Part shown: one piece after another, positions 15,368 through 25,100 of the stretch
How positions within the stretch are numbered: position 1 is the first letter of the stretch
How the letters are laid out: every line of letters begins with the position of its first letter
Source of the DNA: Candidatus Bacteroides merdavium
Lineage (GTDB): Bacteria; Bacteroidota; Bacteroidia; Bacteroidales; Bacteroidaceae
DNA: 37,679 bases
NCBI GenBank assembly: GCA_019116805.1
Contig: DXAV01000037.1
Coordinates: 1-37,679 of the forward strand
Direction: 5' to 3'
Made by a program: the position numbers and the translations under genes
The notes under the pieces: generated by a model
Seen by the model: only the letters and a program-made list of their open reading frames with translations
What the model was told of the DNA's origin: nothing
Databases searched by the model: none

Positions 15368-16435
15368 ATGAAAAAGCATAATTTCAGTGCAGGACCCTCC
15401 ATTCTTCCGCGTGAGGTCATCGAAGAAACAGCTAAAGGCGTATTGGATTTTAATGGATCTGGACTTTCTGTTATGGAAATCAGCCATCGGTCCAAAGATT
15501 TTCAGGCCGTGATGGATGAGGCGGTTGCCTTGTTCAAGGAATTACTGAATATTCCTGACGGTTATTCTGTCCTGTTTCTCGGTGGTGGTGCCAGTACCCA
15601 GTTCTGCATGGTTCCTTATAACTTCCTTGAAAAGAAGGCTGCTTATCTGAATACGGGCGTATGGGCTAAGAAAGCTCTGAAGGAAGCCAAAGGTTTTGGC
15701 GAGGCTGTAGAAGTAGCCAGCTCGGCAGAAGCTACATATACCTATATTCCGAAGGACTATACCATTCCGACGGATGCTGACTATTTCCACATTACGACGA
15801 ACAATACCATCTATGGTACGGAAATCCTGAAGGACATTGACTCTCCCGTGCCTTTGATTGCCGACATGTCGTCCGATATCTTCTCTCGTCCAATCGATGT
15901 ATCCAAATATATTTGCATCTATGGCGGTGCTCAGAAGAACCTGGCTCCTGCCGGCGTGACGTTTGTCATCGTAAAGAACGAGGCTGTAGGTAAAGTTTCC
16001 CGCTACATCCCGACTATGCTGAACTATCAGACGCACATTGACGGTGGTTCCATGTTCAACACGCCTCCCGTACTGCCCATCTATTCGGCCATGCTGACTC
16101 TTCGTTGGGTCAAGGCTCAAGGTGGTGTGAAGGAAATGGAGCGTCGTGCCATCGAAAAGGCCGAAATGCTGTATGGCGAAATCGACCGCAACAAGCTGTT
16201 TGTGGGTACGGCTGCCAAGGAAGACCGTTCGCGCATGAACATCTGCTTCGTGATGGCTCCCGAATATAAGGAACTGGAGGCCGACTTCCTGAAGTTCGCT
16301 ACCGAAAGAGGTATGGTAGGTATCAAGGGTCACCGTTCGGTAGGCGGTTTCCGTGCGTCTTGCTACAATGCCATGCCGAAGGAAAGCGTACAGGCTTTGA
16401 TCGACTGCATGCAGGAATTTGAGAAACTCCATTAA
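15368..16435 (+). CDS. serC: Phosphoserine aminotransferase
   Basis: This 355-residue PLP enzyme converts 3-phosphohydroxypyruvate and glutamate to phosphoserine, the second step of serine synthesis. It also serves pyridoxal phosphate synthesis in many bacteria. The start [11 protein letters not shown] is the classic SerC N-terminus. An in-frame ATG at 15338 would add ten atypical residues and leave almost no leader after the promoter, so 15368 is preferred. The PLP-binding lysine is Lys190 in [11 protein letters not shown]. Substrate-binding segments SHRS, near residue 40, and GGGASTQF are present. serA follows after a 129-base gap that contains a repeat-rich hairpin. Confidence 0.96.
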   Translation: MKKHNFSAGPSILPREVIEETAKGVLDFNGSGLSVMEISHRSKDFQAVMDEAVALFKELLNIPDGYSVLFLGGGASTQFCMVPYNFLEKKAAYLNTGVWAKKALKEAKGFGEAVEVASSAEATYTYIPKDYTIPTDADYFHITTNNTIYGTEILKDIDSPVPLIADMSSDIFSRPIDVSKYICIYGGAQKNLAPAGVTFVIVKNEAVGKVSRYIPTMLNYQTHIDGGSMFNTPPVLPIYSAMLTLRWVKAQGGVKEMERRAIEKAEMLYGEIDRNKLFVGTAAKEDRSRMNICFVMAPEYKELEADFLKFATERGMVGIKGHRSVGGFRASCYNAMPKESVQALIDCMQEFEKLH

Positions 16436-16455
16436 TTCAAATAAACTAATTGTAG

Positions 16456-16532
16456 TTCACCACAGATTGCACAGATTACCACAGATACTCTTATGGGATG
16501 ATGACTGTGATGATGGTGTGTTCTGTGGTGAA
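16456..16532. repeat. ACAGATT-repeat hairpin between serC and serA
   Basis: TTCACCACAG (16456-16465) and CTGTGGTGAA (16523-16532) are perfect 10-bp complements. Inside the left arm region the motif CACAGAT(T/A) occurs three times in a row within 26 bases. A T run (TTCTTTTTTC) follows the right arm. The element could be an intergenic mobile-type repeat remnant, a partial terminator after serC, or both. Confidence 0.6.
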
Positions 16533-16564
16533 TTCTTTTTTCAACCATTTAAAACACTATAGTT

Positions 16565-17488
16565 ATGAAAGTATTGGTAGCAACCGATAAGCCGTTCGCC
16601 AAAGTGGCTGTTGACGGCATCCGTAAAGAAATAGAAGCAGCTGGTTACGAACTGGCTTTGTTGGAGAAATATGGTGAGAAGGCCAAATTGCTGGAGGCAG
16701 TGGCCGATGCCGACGCCATCATCATCCGTAGTGACATCATAGACGCCGAAGTGCTCGATGCCGCCAAGCAACTGAAGATTGTGGTACGTGCCGGTGCGGG
16801 ATACGACAACGTGGATCTGGAAGCCGCTACAGCTCACAACGTATGTGTGATGAACACGCCGGGCCAGAACTCCAACGCCGTGGCTGAGCTGGCATTCGGT
16901 CTGATGGTGATGGCTGTACGCAATATGTACAATGGTACTTCCGGTTCTGAGCTGAAGGGTAAGAAGCTAGGTATTCATGCCTATGGCAACGTAGGTCGTA
17001 ACGTGGCACGCATCGCCAAGGGCTTCGGTATGGATATCTATGCTTACGATGCTTTCTGTCCGAAAGAAGTGATCGAGGCCGATGGTGTGAAGTCGGTTGC
17101 TAGCGCTGAAGAGCTTTATTCGACTTGCGACGTCGTTTCTCTGCACATTCCTGCTACGGCTGAGACGAAGAATTCCATCAATCACGCCCTCGTAGGCCGC
17201 ATGCCGAAGGGTGGTTTGTTGGTGAACACGGCCCGCAAGGAAGTCATCAACGAAGCCGAACTCATCCAATTGATGGAAGAACGTGCCGACCTGAAGTACA
17301 TGACCGACATCATGCCTGCCGCTCATGAAACGTTTATGGCCAAATTCGCGGGTCGTTATTTCTCTACACCGAAGAAGATGGGTGCCCAAACCGCTGAGGC
17401 CAACATCAATGCCGGTATCGCTGCCGCCAAGCAGATTGTCGGCTTCCTGAAAGACGGTTGCGAGAAATTCCGTGTGAACAAGAAATAA
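16565..17488 (+). CDS. serA: D-3-phosphoglycerate dehydrogenase, short form with lysine-type active site
   Basis: This 307-residue NAD-dependent 2-hydroxyacid dehydrogenase oxidises 3-phosphoglycerate to phosphohydroxypyruvate, the first step of serine synthesis. It lacks the C-terminal ACT domain, so it is a short, type III form without classical serine feedback. Substrate-binding RAGAGYDNVD (75-84) and the dinucleotide motif GIHAYGNVGR (136-145) are clear. The catalytic Arg is Arg224 in NTARKEV. Where most relatives have the catalytic His in TPHxG, this protein has TPKKMG (268-273), with lysines. I recall the same substitution in the Entamoeba and Bacteroidetes subclass. Position after serC and before DUF1015 supports the assignment. 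Confidence 0.92.
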   Translation: MKVLVATDKPFAKVAVDGIRKEIEAAGYELALLEKYGEKAKLLEAVADADAIIIRSDIIDAEVLDAAKQLKIVVRAGAGYDNVDLEAATAHNVCVMNTPGQNSNAVAELAFGLMVMAVRNMYNGTSGSELKGKKLGIHAYGNVGRNVARIAKGFGMDIYAYDAFCPKEVIEADGVKSVASAEELYSTCDVVSLHIPATAETKNSINHALVGRMPKGGLLVNTARKEVINEAELIQLMEERADLKYMTDIMPAAHETFMAKFAGRYFSTPKKMGAQTAEANINAGIAAAKQIVGFLKDGCEKFRVNKK

Positions 17489-17516
17489 TAGTAATTCAGA
17501 TTTCAGAAACTGTAAC

Positions 17517-18764
17517 ATGGCAACAATCAAACCATTCAAAGGCGTCCGTCCACCACAGAATCTGGTGGAGAAAGTGGCATCACGTCCTTACGACGTATTG
17601 AATTCTGAAGAGGCACGCGCCGAAGCAGAAGGTAACGAGATGTCCCTCTATCACATCATCAAGCCCGAGATTGATTTTCCTGTAGGCACCGACGAGCACG
17701 ATCCGCGCGTCTATCAGAAAGCAGCCGAGAACTTCCAGATGTTTCAGGACAAAGGCTGGCTGGTGCAGGATGAGAAGGAAAACTATTATATTTACGCCCA
17801 GACAATGAACGGCAAGACGCAGTTCGGCCTCGTGGTGGGTGCTTACGTGCCCGACTACATGAACGGCGTTATCAAGAAGCACGAGCTGACCCGTCGCGAC
17901 AAGGAGGAAGACCGCATGAAGCATGTCCGCGTGAACAACGCCAACATCGAACCGGTATTCTTTGCCTATCCCGACAACAAGACGCTCGATGCCCTCATTG
18001 CCCGCTATACGGCACAGAAACCTGTTTATGACTTTATCGCTCCGGGTGATGGCTTCGGACATACGTTCTGGATCATTGATCAGCAGGAAGATATTGACAT
18101 CATTACGCGCGAGTTCGCCAAGATGCCTGCCCTCTACATTGCCGACGGACATCACCGTAGTGCCGCCGCTGCCTTGGTAGGTGCTGAGAAGGCCAAGCAG
18201 AACCCCAATCATCGGGGCGACGAGGAATACAACTATTTCATGGCTGTCTGCTTCCCAGCTAATCAGCTGACCATCATTGACTACAACCGCGTGGTGAAAG
18301 ACCTGAACGGCCTGACGCCCGCGCAGTTCCTCGAAGCAGTGGGCAAGAACTTCATCGTGGAAGAAAAAGGTACGGACATCTACAAGCCCGCGTGCCTGCA
18401 CAACTTCTCCCTCTACCTGGACGGCAAGTGGTACAGCCTGACGGCCAAGCCGGGCACTTATGACGACAACGACCCCATCGGCGTGCTCGATGTTACCATC
18501 TCCTCCAACCTCATTCTGGACGAGATACTCGGCATCAAGGACCTCCGTTCGGACAAGCGCATCGACTTCGTGGGCGGTATCCGCGGGCTGGGCGAGCTGA
18601 AGAAGCGTGTGGACAGTGGTGAGATGAAGGTGGCTCTGGCCCTCTATCCGGTCAGCATGAAACAGCTGATGGACATTGCCGATACGGGCAACATCATGCC
18701 ACCCAAGACGACGTGGTTCGAACCCAAGTTGCGTTCGGGGCTCATCATTCACAAGTTGGAATAA
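17517..18764 (+). CDS. DUF1015 family protein linked to serine biosynthesis
   Basis: The 415-residue soluble protein matches the DUF1015 family. Markers are KPFKGVRPP at the start, SRPYDVLN, YHIIKPE, the KKHELTRRDKEEDRMKH stretch and YIADGHHRSAAA in the middle. Length and order fit the family, whose biochemical role is not established. The DGHHR block resembles the DGxHR/DGERR block of ParB- and SerK-like proteins, which suggests a related nucleotide- or phosphate-handling fold. That is inference. It starts 28 bases after serA and probably ends the transcript. No phosphoserine phosphatase gene lies here, so a role in that part of serine metabolism is possible but unproven. Confidence 0.85.
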   Translation: MATIKPFKGVRPPQNLVEKVASRPYDVLNSEEARAEAEGNEMSLYHIIKPEIDFPVGTDEHDPRVYQKAAENFQMFQDKGWLVQDEKENYYIYAQTMNGKTQFGLVVGAYVPDYMNGVIKKHELTRRDKEEDRMKHVRVNNANIEPVFFAYPDNKTLDALIARYTAQKPVYDFIAPGDGFGHTFWIIDQQEDIDIITREFAKMPALYIADGHHRSAAAALVGAEKAKQNPNHRGDEEYNYFMAVCFPANQLTIIDYNRVVKDLNGLTPAQFLEAVGKNFIVEEKGTDIYKPACLHNFSLYLDGKWYSLTAKPGTYDDNDPIGVLDVTISSNLILDEILGIKDLRSDKRIDFVGGIRGLGELKKRVDSGEMKVALALYPVSMKQLMDIADTGNIMPPKTTWFEPKLRSGLIIHKLE

Positions 18765-18769
18765 AAGGT

Positions 18770-18790
18770 GCGGGGAGAAGATGTCCCCGC
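18770..18790 (+). terminator. Short hairpin just after the DUF1015 gene
   Basis: GCGGGGA (18770-18776) and TCCCCGC (18784-18790) form a 7-bp stem with a 7-base loop, starting 6 bases after the DUF1015 stop. No T run follows directly, so it probably works with the larger hairpin next to it. Confidence 0.4.
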
Positions 18791-18798
18791 CAAGATAG

Positions 18799-18877
18799 AT
18801 ACGCCCTTTCCCGTGAAAAAGAAAACGGTGCTTTTCGGATACGAAAGCATTGTTTTCCTTAGTGGAAAAGGGCGTAT
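18799..18877. terminator. Large hairpin between convergent genes
   Basis: ATACGCCCTTT (18799-18809) and AAAGGGCGTAT (18867-18877) are perfect 11-bp complements. Inside, AAAACGGTGCTTT pairs with AAAGCATTGTTTT allowing G-T pairs, giving a long two-part stem. It separates the plus-strand DUF1015 gene from the minus-strand patatin gene, whose stop is at 18881, so it probably terminates both directions. Confidence 0.65.
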
Positions 18878-18880
18878 TGT

Positions 18881-19651
18881 TTATTGTTGGTCCAATATCT
18901 GTCGGGCGGCTTCGGCTCCACTTTGGATGATGCGGCGGGCGTGGTGGAACTCCATCATGTCGTAGTCGTGGGCAGACATCTGGATAAGGATGTCGGGCTT
19001 GAAGCGTTCGATGTCGAAGCGGGTGATTTGTTGCATCATCAGGCGCGACGATTCGGACAGGAGTTTGTAGGGGGTCATGCGGCGACGTTTGCCGTTATCG
19101 ATGGGAGCGTTGACATCGACGGCTACAAGCAGGTCGCCCGGCGTACGGATGGCGTGGCGCAGGGGCAAGGGATTGAGTAGGCCGCCGTCCACCAGTATGC
19201 GTCCTTCCGTACGAACGGGACGGAACACCATGGGGATGGAGATGGAGGCGCGGATGGCGTCGAACAGGCTGCCGGAGGTGAACTTTACTTCCTGCTCGCT
19301 CAGAATGTCCGTGGCTAGGGCGGCGTAAGGCAGGGGCAGGCTTTCGATGGGCACGTCGGGAACTATCTGTTTCAGTTCGCGGATGAAGCGATTGCCCTTC
19401 ACCAGGCCGTCGCGGCTCAGGGTGAGGTCGGCTAGTTGGAACATCTTGCGCTTGTCCCAGCTGCACAGCCATTCTTTGCATTCGGCCATCCGTCCGGTGG
19501 CATACATGGCACCCACCATGGCTCCCATGGAGCTGCCGGTGATGGAGGCGATTTCGTAACCATATTCCAGCAAGGTCTCTATTACACCGATGTGGGCAAT
19601 GCCTCGGGCACCGCCCATAGAGAGTACAAGGGATATTTTCTGTTTCTCCAT
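18881..19651 (-). CDS. Patatin-like phospholipase family protein (RssA type)
   Basis: This 256-residue protein has the Ser-Asp dyad of bacterial patatin-like lipases. The oxyanion loop is GGARG (13-17), the nucleophile Ser41 lies in GSSMG, and the catalytic Asp155 lies in VDGGLLNPLP. There is no signal peptide or membrane helix, so a cytosolic or peripheral membrane location is likely. RssA-type proteins are proposed acyl hydrolases with unclear substrates. It is encoded 37 bases downstream of the K+ channel gene on the same strand and is probably co-transcribed with it, which would place both at the membrane. Confidence 0.92.
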   Translation of the reverse strand: MEKQKISLVLSMGGARGIAHIGVIETLLEYGYEIASITGSSMGAMVGAMYATGRMAECKEWLCSWDKRKMFQLADLTLSRDGLVKGNRFIRELKQIVPDVPIESLPLPYAALATDILSEQEVKFTSGSLFDAIRASISIPMVFRPVRTEGRILVDGGLLNPLPLRHAIRTPGDLLVAVDVNAPIDNGKRRRMTPYKLLSESSRLMMQQITRFDIERFKPDILIQMSAHDYDMMEFHHARRIIQSGAEAARQILDQQ

Positions 19652-19688
19652 AAGTTTACAATGAATAATATATCATAGGGAGGAGCGG

Positions 19689-20594
19689 TCAGAAACGTTC
19701 GTCGTCGCGCCGTTCTTCGATGGCGTTTTCTGTTTCACTTCTCTCTAGGCGTGCACCGCAATATTTACAGTAGGAAGCTTCAAAATCGTGACCGTCACGG
19801 TGACAATGAGGACAGCGTCGCTTCTCCAGCTTCTTGTGTTCGCTCACCATCGTGGCCGAGACAATGCCCGTGGGGACGGCAATGATGGTATAGCCGATGA
19901 GCATAATGACGGCTGAGATGAAACGTCCCACTGGCGTAACAGGTGTGATGTCGCCATAGCCCACAGTAGTCATGGTGACGATGGCCCAGTAGATGCTGTT
20001 GGGGATATTGTTGAATTGAGAGTTTGGGGCATCGCCTTCGATGGCATACATCACCGTGCCCATGGACGTGACGAGGATGAGCACGAAAAAGAAGAAGATG
20101 AAAATCTTCGGTGCACTGATCCACAACGACCGCAGGAGCAGGTTGCCTTCGTTGATAAAGGTGAAGAGCTTGAAAATGCGGAAGATACGTATGAGACGGA
20201 AGGCACGGATGACGAGCAGGTAGTGTGTACCGTGGAGAAAGAAACTCAAGTAAACAGGCAGTGTAGCCAGCAGGTCAACGATACCGAAAAAGCTGAAGAT
20301 GTACTTCCGCGGCTTTTTCAGGCAGTAGATGCGTGCCAGATATTCAATGGTGAAAACCAGTGTGAGTACGTATTCCAGTACCCGCAATACGAGGTAGGCC
20401 GAATGAGGAAAGATATGCATGCTCTCCAATATGACGAGCAGTACGCTTAGTACAATACTTCCGATGAGGATGATGTCGAACAATTTACCTTTGGGCGTGT
20501 CCGATTCGAATACGATGGAGTAGATTTTCTGTTTCAGCTCCTCATTGTGCAGGAAGTGGTGCCAGCGTTGGCGCAGGGCGGAAAAATATTTCAT
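19689..20594 (-). CDS. Voltage-gated-type potassium channel with C-terminal zinc ribbon
   Basis: The 301-residue protein has six predicted transmembrane segments. The S4-like segment RAFRLIRIFRIFKLF has basic residues every third position, as in voltage sensors. The selectivity filter is TMTTVGYGDITP. After the pore, S6 contains GYTIIAVPTGIVSA. The C-terminal tail carries four cysteines at 261, 264, 276 and 279 (CPHC and CKYC), a probable zinc ribbon, then an acidic end. The family conducts K+ across the inner membrane. The zinc ribbon is a small addition that could sense metal or redox state or help assembly. It is followed by the patatin gene 37 bases on. Confidence 0.93.
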   Translation of the reverse strand: MKYFSALRQRWHHFLHNEELKQKIYSIVFESDTPKGKLFDIILIGSIVLSVLLVILESMHIFPHSAYLVLRVLEYVLTLVFTIEYLARIYCLKKPRKYIFSFFGIVDLLATLPVYLSFFLHGTHYLLVIRAFRLIRIFRIFKLFTFINEGNLLLRSLWISAPKIFIFFFFVLILVTSMGTVMYAIEGDAPNSQFNNIPNSIYWAIVTMTTVGYGDITPVTPVGRFISAVIMLIGYTIIAVPTGIVSATMVSEHKKLEKRRCPHCHRDGHDFEASYCKYCGARLERSETENAIEERRDDERF

Positions 20595-20620
20595 AATGTT
20601 TTTTGCTGCTTATTATGTGG

Positions 20621-20628
20621 CAAAGTTA
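20621..20628 (-). promoter_or_regulatory. Bacteroidota -7 promoter element (TAACTTTG) for the K+ channel gene
   Basis: On the minus strand TAACTTTG lies 27 bases before the channel ATG. Its upstream side runs into the terminator hairpin at 20645-20679, so no separate -33 box is seen. Confidence 0.5.
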
Positions 20629-20644
20629 GCAATAAATATGAAAT

Positions 20645-20679
20645 AAGCCCGCACGGTTCGTCACGAATGGTGCGGGCTT
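20645..20679 (-). terminator. Terminator of the RND efflux operon
   Basis: AAGCCCGCAC (20645-20654) and GTGCGGGCTT (20670-20679) form a perfect 10-bp stem, and TTCG/CGAA pairing inside lengthens it. On the minus strand it is followed by TATTTCATATTTATT. It lies after the stop of the outer-membrane factor gene at 20738. Confidence 0.8.
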
Positions 20680-20737
20680 CAGGTTGACTTCATAATGTTG
20701 ATTTATGAAGAGAGAGTAGATCTAGTTAACATGGTAT

Positions 20738-22108
20738 TTATTGATCGGCGCCTCCTCCCAAAGCGTGGTAGAGGTTGATGACCCCCTGTATCTCGCTATA
20801 GCGGTCAGACGCCAGTGTTAGTTGGGCTGAAAGGAGTGATTGGCGGGCAGTAATCACTTGCAGATAGTTCACCGTGTCATGCTCCATCAGCAGTCGGGTA
20901 TCCGATACGGTAGTTTCCAGTTGCTTCACTTGTTCCTGATCCAATAGAATCTGTTCGCGGGCAGTCTGCCATTGGATAAGGGCGTTGTTCACCTCCTGAC
21001 CAGCGTCAAGCAGTGACTGTTTGAAGGCCAGCACTGCTTCCTGCTGCTGAGCCTTGGCTATTTTCAGGTTGGCGATATTCTGTCCGCGATTGAAGAGTGG
21101 TTGCACGAGTGAGCCTACTGCCTGCAGGAGCCAAGCACCCGGATTGGTGATGGCTGTTCCGCCACTGTTGGTCCATCCTGCACTTCCGCTCAGTGTGATG
21201 CTGGGATAGAAGGCCGATCGGGCAGAGTTGGTGGCATAGAAGGCCTGCATCAGCGAGGCTTCAGCCTGACGTACATCCGGACGCCGCGATAGAAGTTCGA
21301 TAGGCAGGCCGACAGACATGCGGTCGGGGAACTGCTGGCCGTTCAGCGTGCCTCGCTCGAGGCGGTGAGGAACTTCGCCGATAAAGACGCATAAGGCATT
21401 TTCCTGCTCGGCTACCTGTCGCTGGAGTGAGAGAAGCGATGACTCGGCACTGAGACGCGAGGCTTCTGCCTGACTCAGCGTAGCACGGTCGGCTTCTCCT
21501 GCTTTCATCAGGGCGTGGAGGGATTTGACGTATTCACGCCAGCTTTCTGCTGTTTGCGTGGTGACTCTTACCTGTTCGTCGAGCATCAGCAGGGCATAGT
21601 AGCTGTCGGCTACGGTAGCTATAACCTGTGTCTGCATGGCCTGTCGATAGGCCTCGCTCTCAAGTAGGGCAGCGCGAGCACCACGTTTGGCGTTAGTCAG
21701 TTTTCCGAAGAGGTCGATTTCCCACGAGGCGGATCCTCCCAAAGAATAGGTTTTCTGCGTCTTGCTTTCGTCGAAGCTGGAGAGATTTCCTTGTGGGTCG
21801 AGTTGCAGGGATGGCAGGTAAGCCAGTTTGGACGACATCAGGGTGGCCTGTGCTTCCTTAACGCGCAAGGCAGCCGTCTGCAGGTCGGTGTTGGCCTCCA
21901 GGCCACGGCGTATGAGCGACTGGAGGCAAGGGTCAGTGAACAGCTCTTCCCATCCTAGCGAGGCGATGGACGAAGCTGTGTCGGGAGCGGCGTCGGCGCG
22001 GTAGAGACTGTCAGTCTGTACCGTGTCCAAGTCGGGCCGTTCGTATTTGTTGTATATGCCGCAACCGGTTGTCAGTAAGGACAGGGCGGCTATTAATATC
22101 TTTTTCAT
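20738..22108 (-). CDS. RND efflux outer-membrane factor lipoprotein (NodT/OprM family)
   Basis: This 456-residue lipoprotein belongs to the TolC-like outer-membrane factor family. The start at 22108 is chosen because it gives a signal peptide ending in LLTTGC with Cys16. An in-frame ATG at 22153 lies inside the upstream pump gene and would add a charged 15-residue tail. Two internal repeats of long helices are evident (for example ALRVKEAQATL), and the segment LSRRPDVRQAEASL is a hallmark of the NodT family. It forms the trimeric exit duct through the outer membrane. It is the last gene of the three-gene efflux operon, 31 bases after the pump gene. Confidence 0.93.
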   Translation of the reverse strand: MKKILIAALSLLTTGCGIYNKYERPDLDTVQTDSLYRADAAPDTASSIASLGWEELFTDPCLQSLIRRGLEANTDLQTAALRVKEAQATLMSSKLAYLPSLQLDPQGNLSSFDESKTQKTYSLGGSASWEIDLFGKLTNAKRGARAALLESEAYRQAMQTQVIATVADSYYALLMLDEQVRVTTQTAESWREYVKSLHALMKAGEADRATLSQAEASRLSAESSLLSLQRQVAEQENALCVFIGEVPHRLERGTLNGQQFPDRMSVGLPIELLSRRPDVRQAEASLMQAFYATNSARSAFYPSITLSGSAGWTNSGGTAITNPGAWLLQAVGSLVQPLFNRGQNIANLKIAKAQQQEAVLAFKQSLLDAGQEVNNALIQWQTAREQILLDQEQVKQLETTVSDTRLLMEHDTVNYLQVITARQSLLSAQLTLASDRYSEIQGVINLYHALGGGADQ

Positions 22109-22139
22109 TCTCTTTTTTCTGTTATGGTTTGTATAATTG

Positions 22140-25100
22140 TCAGTCCTCCTCATGTTTGCGGGCAGGCATCAGTCTCTCCTGTAAGGTCTGGAAGACAATG
22201 AACAGTGTGGGTACTACGAAGAGCAGAGCCAATGTTCCGACGATCATTCCACCTACGGTTCCTACACCTAGGGAGATGTTACCGTTGGCTCCGGCACCTG
22301 AGGCAACAACCAGCGGGAAAAGACCGATGATCATCGTAAGGGCAGTCATCAGAATGGGACGTAAACGGACACCGGCTGCCGATACAGCTGCCTGTGCGAT
22401 GGTCATACCCTGTCGGCGACGGGCTGAGGCATATTCGGTCAGCAGGATAGCTGTCTTGGCCAGCAGACCGATCAGCATGATGAGGCCAGTCTGCATGTAG
22501 ATGTTGTTTTCCAGTCCCCACATCTTGGCAAAGAGAAAACTTCCCATCAGTCCGAACGGTACACTCAACATGACGGCCAGTGGTACGAAGATACTCTCGT
22601 ACAGAGCGCAGAGAATGAGGAAAACGAAGATGATACAGATGGCGAAGATAATAACCGTGTTGCTTCCACTTCCGGCTTCTTCACGCGTGATACCACCAAA
22701 TTCATAGCCGTATCCTACGGGCAATGTTTCCTTGGCTACTTCGGCAATGGCGGCAATGGCTTCACCCGTACTGTAACCATCGGCCGGAAGTCCGTTCACC
22801 TGAATGGAACTGTAGAGATTGAAGCGGGTAAGGGTTTCAGTACCATATACTTTGGTCAGGGTAACGAACTGGCCGATGGGAGCCATTTCGCCGGAAGAGG
22901 TACGTATGAACATATTGTTCAAGGCATCTTTGTCCAAACGATAGGTTTTGTCGGCCTGTACCATGACACGGTAGAGTTTGGAGAAACGATTGAAGTTGGA
23001 CGAATAGTTTCCACCGATGAAGCCTGACAGAACACTGAGGACATCAGTGGTTGTAACACCCGCACGCTGACATTTGGCGGCATCCACTTCGACGGTGTAT
23101 TGCGGGAACTTCGTGTCAAACGAGGTATAAGCCATTTGGATTTCGGGACGCTGATTCAGGGCGGCGATGAAATTCGTGGTATATTTCTGCAATGTGTTGA
23201 TGTCGCCTCCTGCACGGTCTTGTACATAGAGCTCGAAGCCGCTACCCATACCATAGCCCATGATGGTAGGTTGGGCGAAAACGAAGAGCTTGGCCGATTT
23301 GATATTGGCTGTGCGGCGGTAAATCTCATTGATGACGGCGTTGATGTTGTCTTTGCTTTCCGTAGGTTCGTCCCAAGGCTTCAGTTTGATGATGAGCATA
23401 CCACCTGACGGTGCCTGTCCACCCATCATGCTATAACCGCTGACGTTGGAGTAACGGGATATCTGGGGAATGTCTTTGATACATTTCTCGACTTCAGACA
23501 TGGCTTTGATGGTTTGCGAGAGGCTGCTACCCGGAGGAGTGGTGACATTCATAAAGATACAACCCATGTCTTCGTCGGGCACCAGACCCGTCTTGGTCGT
23601 TTTCATCAGGACTACCAGCAGGGCGATACTGGCTACCAATGCTGTGCCTACTACCCATTTACGGCGGAAAAACCACTTTACTCCGCCTTTGTAGCGAAGT
23701 ATCAAGCGATTGAACGAAGCTTCAAAAGCCTGATGGAAACGGGAAGAGAAACTCAGTTTCTGACCGGTGGAAGCATCAATATGAGGTGTCATGATGAGCG
23801 CACACAGGGCTGGACTCAGGGTAAGGGCGTTAATAGCCGAAATACCCACGGCAACAGCCATGGTCAGACCGAACTGCATATAGAAGGTTCCACTGGTGCC
23901 TCCCATAAATGAGGAGGGAATGAACACGGCCATAAAAACCAATGACGTGGTGACAATGGCAGCCGCAATGCCGTCCATGGCACCTGTTGTGGCTTTATAA
24001 GGTGAGCGTACACCTTCATCGAACTTGGCCTGTACCGCCTCGACCACCACGATGGCATCATCCACCACTGTACCGATAACCAACACGAGGGCAAACAGTG
24101 TCAACAGGTTGAGGCTGAAACCGGCTATATAAAGGAAAGCGAATGTACCTACCAGAGACACGATGATGGATACAGCTGGAATGATGGTGGAGCGTACGCT
24201 TTGCAGGAAGACATACACAACAAGGATAACGAGGATGATGGCCTCAATCAAGGTCTTCACCACTTCGTTGATGGAGGCGTCGAGGAAGTCCTTCGTACTC
24301 ATCAGGTCGGTCAATACCAATCCTTTTGGCAACTCTTTGGCTATTTCTGCAGTCAGTTTGTCGATTTCTTCAATGATTTCGTTGGCATTGGAGCCGGCTG
24401 TTTGCGAAATCATACAAGTGGCACCCGGATGACCGTTGATCTCACCGTTGTAGGCATAACTTTGGGCGCCTAGTTCTACTTTAGCGATATCTTTCAGTCG
24501 GAGCACTTCACCGTTCGCAAGTGATTTAATGACAATATTGCCGAATTCTTCGGATGTCTCGTATCGTCCGCGGTATTTGAGGGTGTACTGATAGGTGTTT
24601 TCCGAATCTTCGCCTAACGTACCAGTAGCCGCTTCCACGTTTTGGTCGCCAAGAGCACTGATAACGTCATTGGGTACCAGCGAGTACTGAGCCATGACCT
24701 GCGGATTGAGCCAGATACGCATGGCATAGTCGCCACCCATTACATTGACGTTACCTACACCTGTGATACGCGAAAGTCGTGGTTCAACATTGATTTTGAA
24801 GTAATTGTTGATAAAGGTCTGGTCGTAACTGTCGTCGGGACTATAGAGAGCCAGAATTTTCAGCATACTGTTCTGTCTTTTCTCTACGGTTACACCAATC
24901 TTGGTCACTTCGGCCGGCAGAAGACCTTCGGCTTCGGATACACGGTTCTTGGTATTGATGGTAGCCATGTCGGGATCTGTTCCTTGCTTGAAGTAAACGG
25001 TGATGCTTCCTGAACCGTTGTTGGTGGCCGTAGAGGTCATGTAGGTCATGTTCTCCACACCGTTGATGGCTTCTTCCAGCGGGACAATGACACTCTTCTG

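Noticed and set aside
17580..18752. 390-codon minus-strand open frame antisense to DUF1015
   Set aside because: It mirrors the DUF1015 codons exactly; the plus-strand protein is a full family member with normal operon spacing.
20738..22153. Start of the outer-membrane factor at 22153
   Set aside because: It would lie inside the pump gene and put 15 charged residues before the lipoprotein signal; 22108 gives a clean LLTTGC signal.
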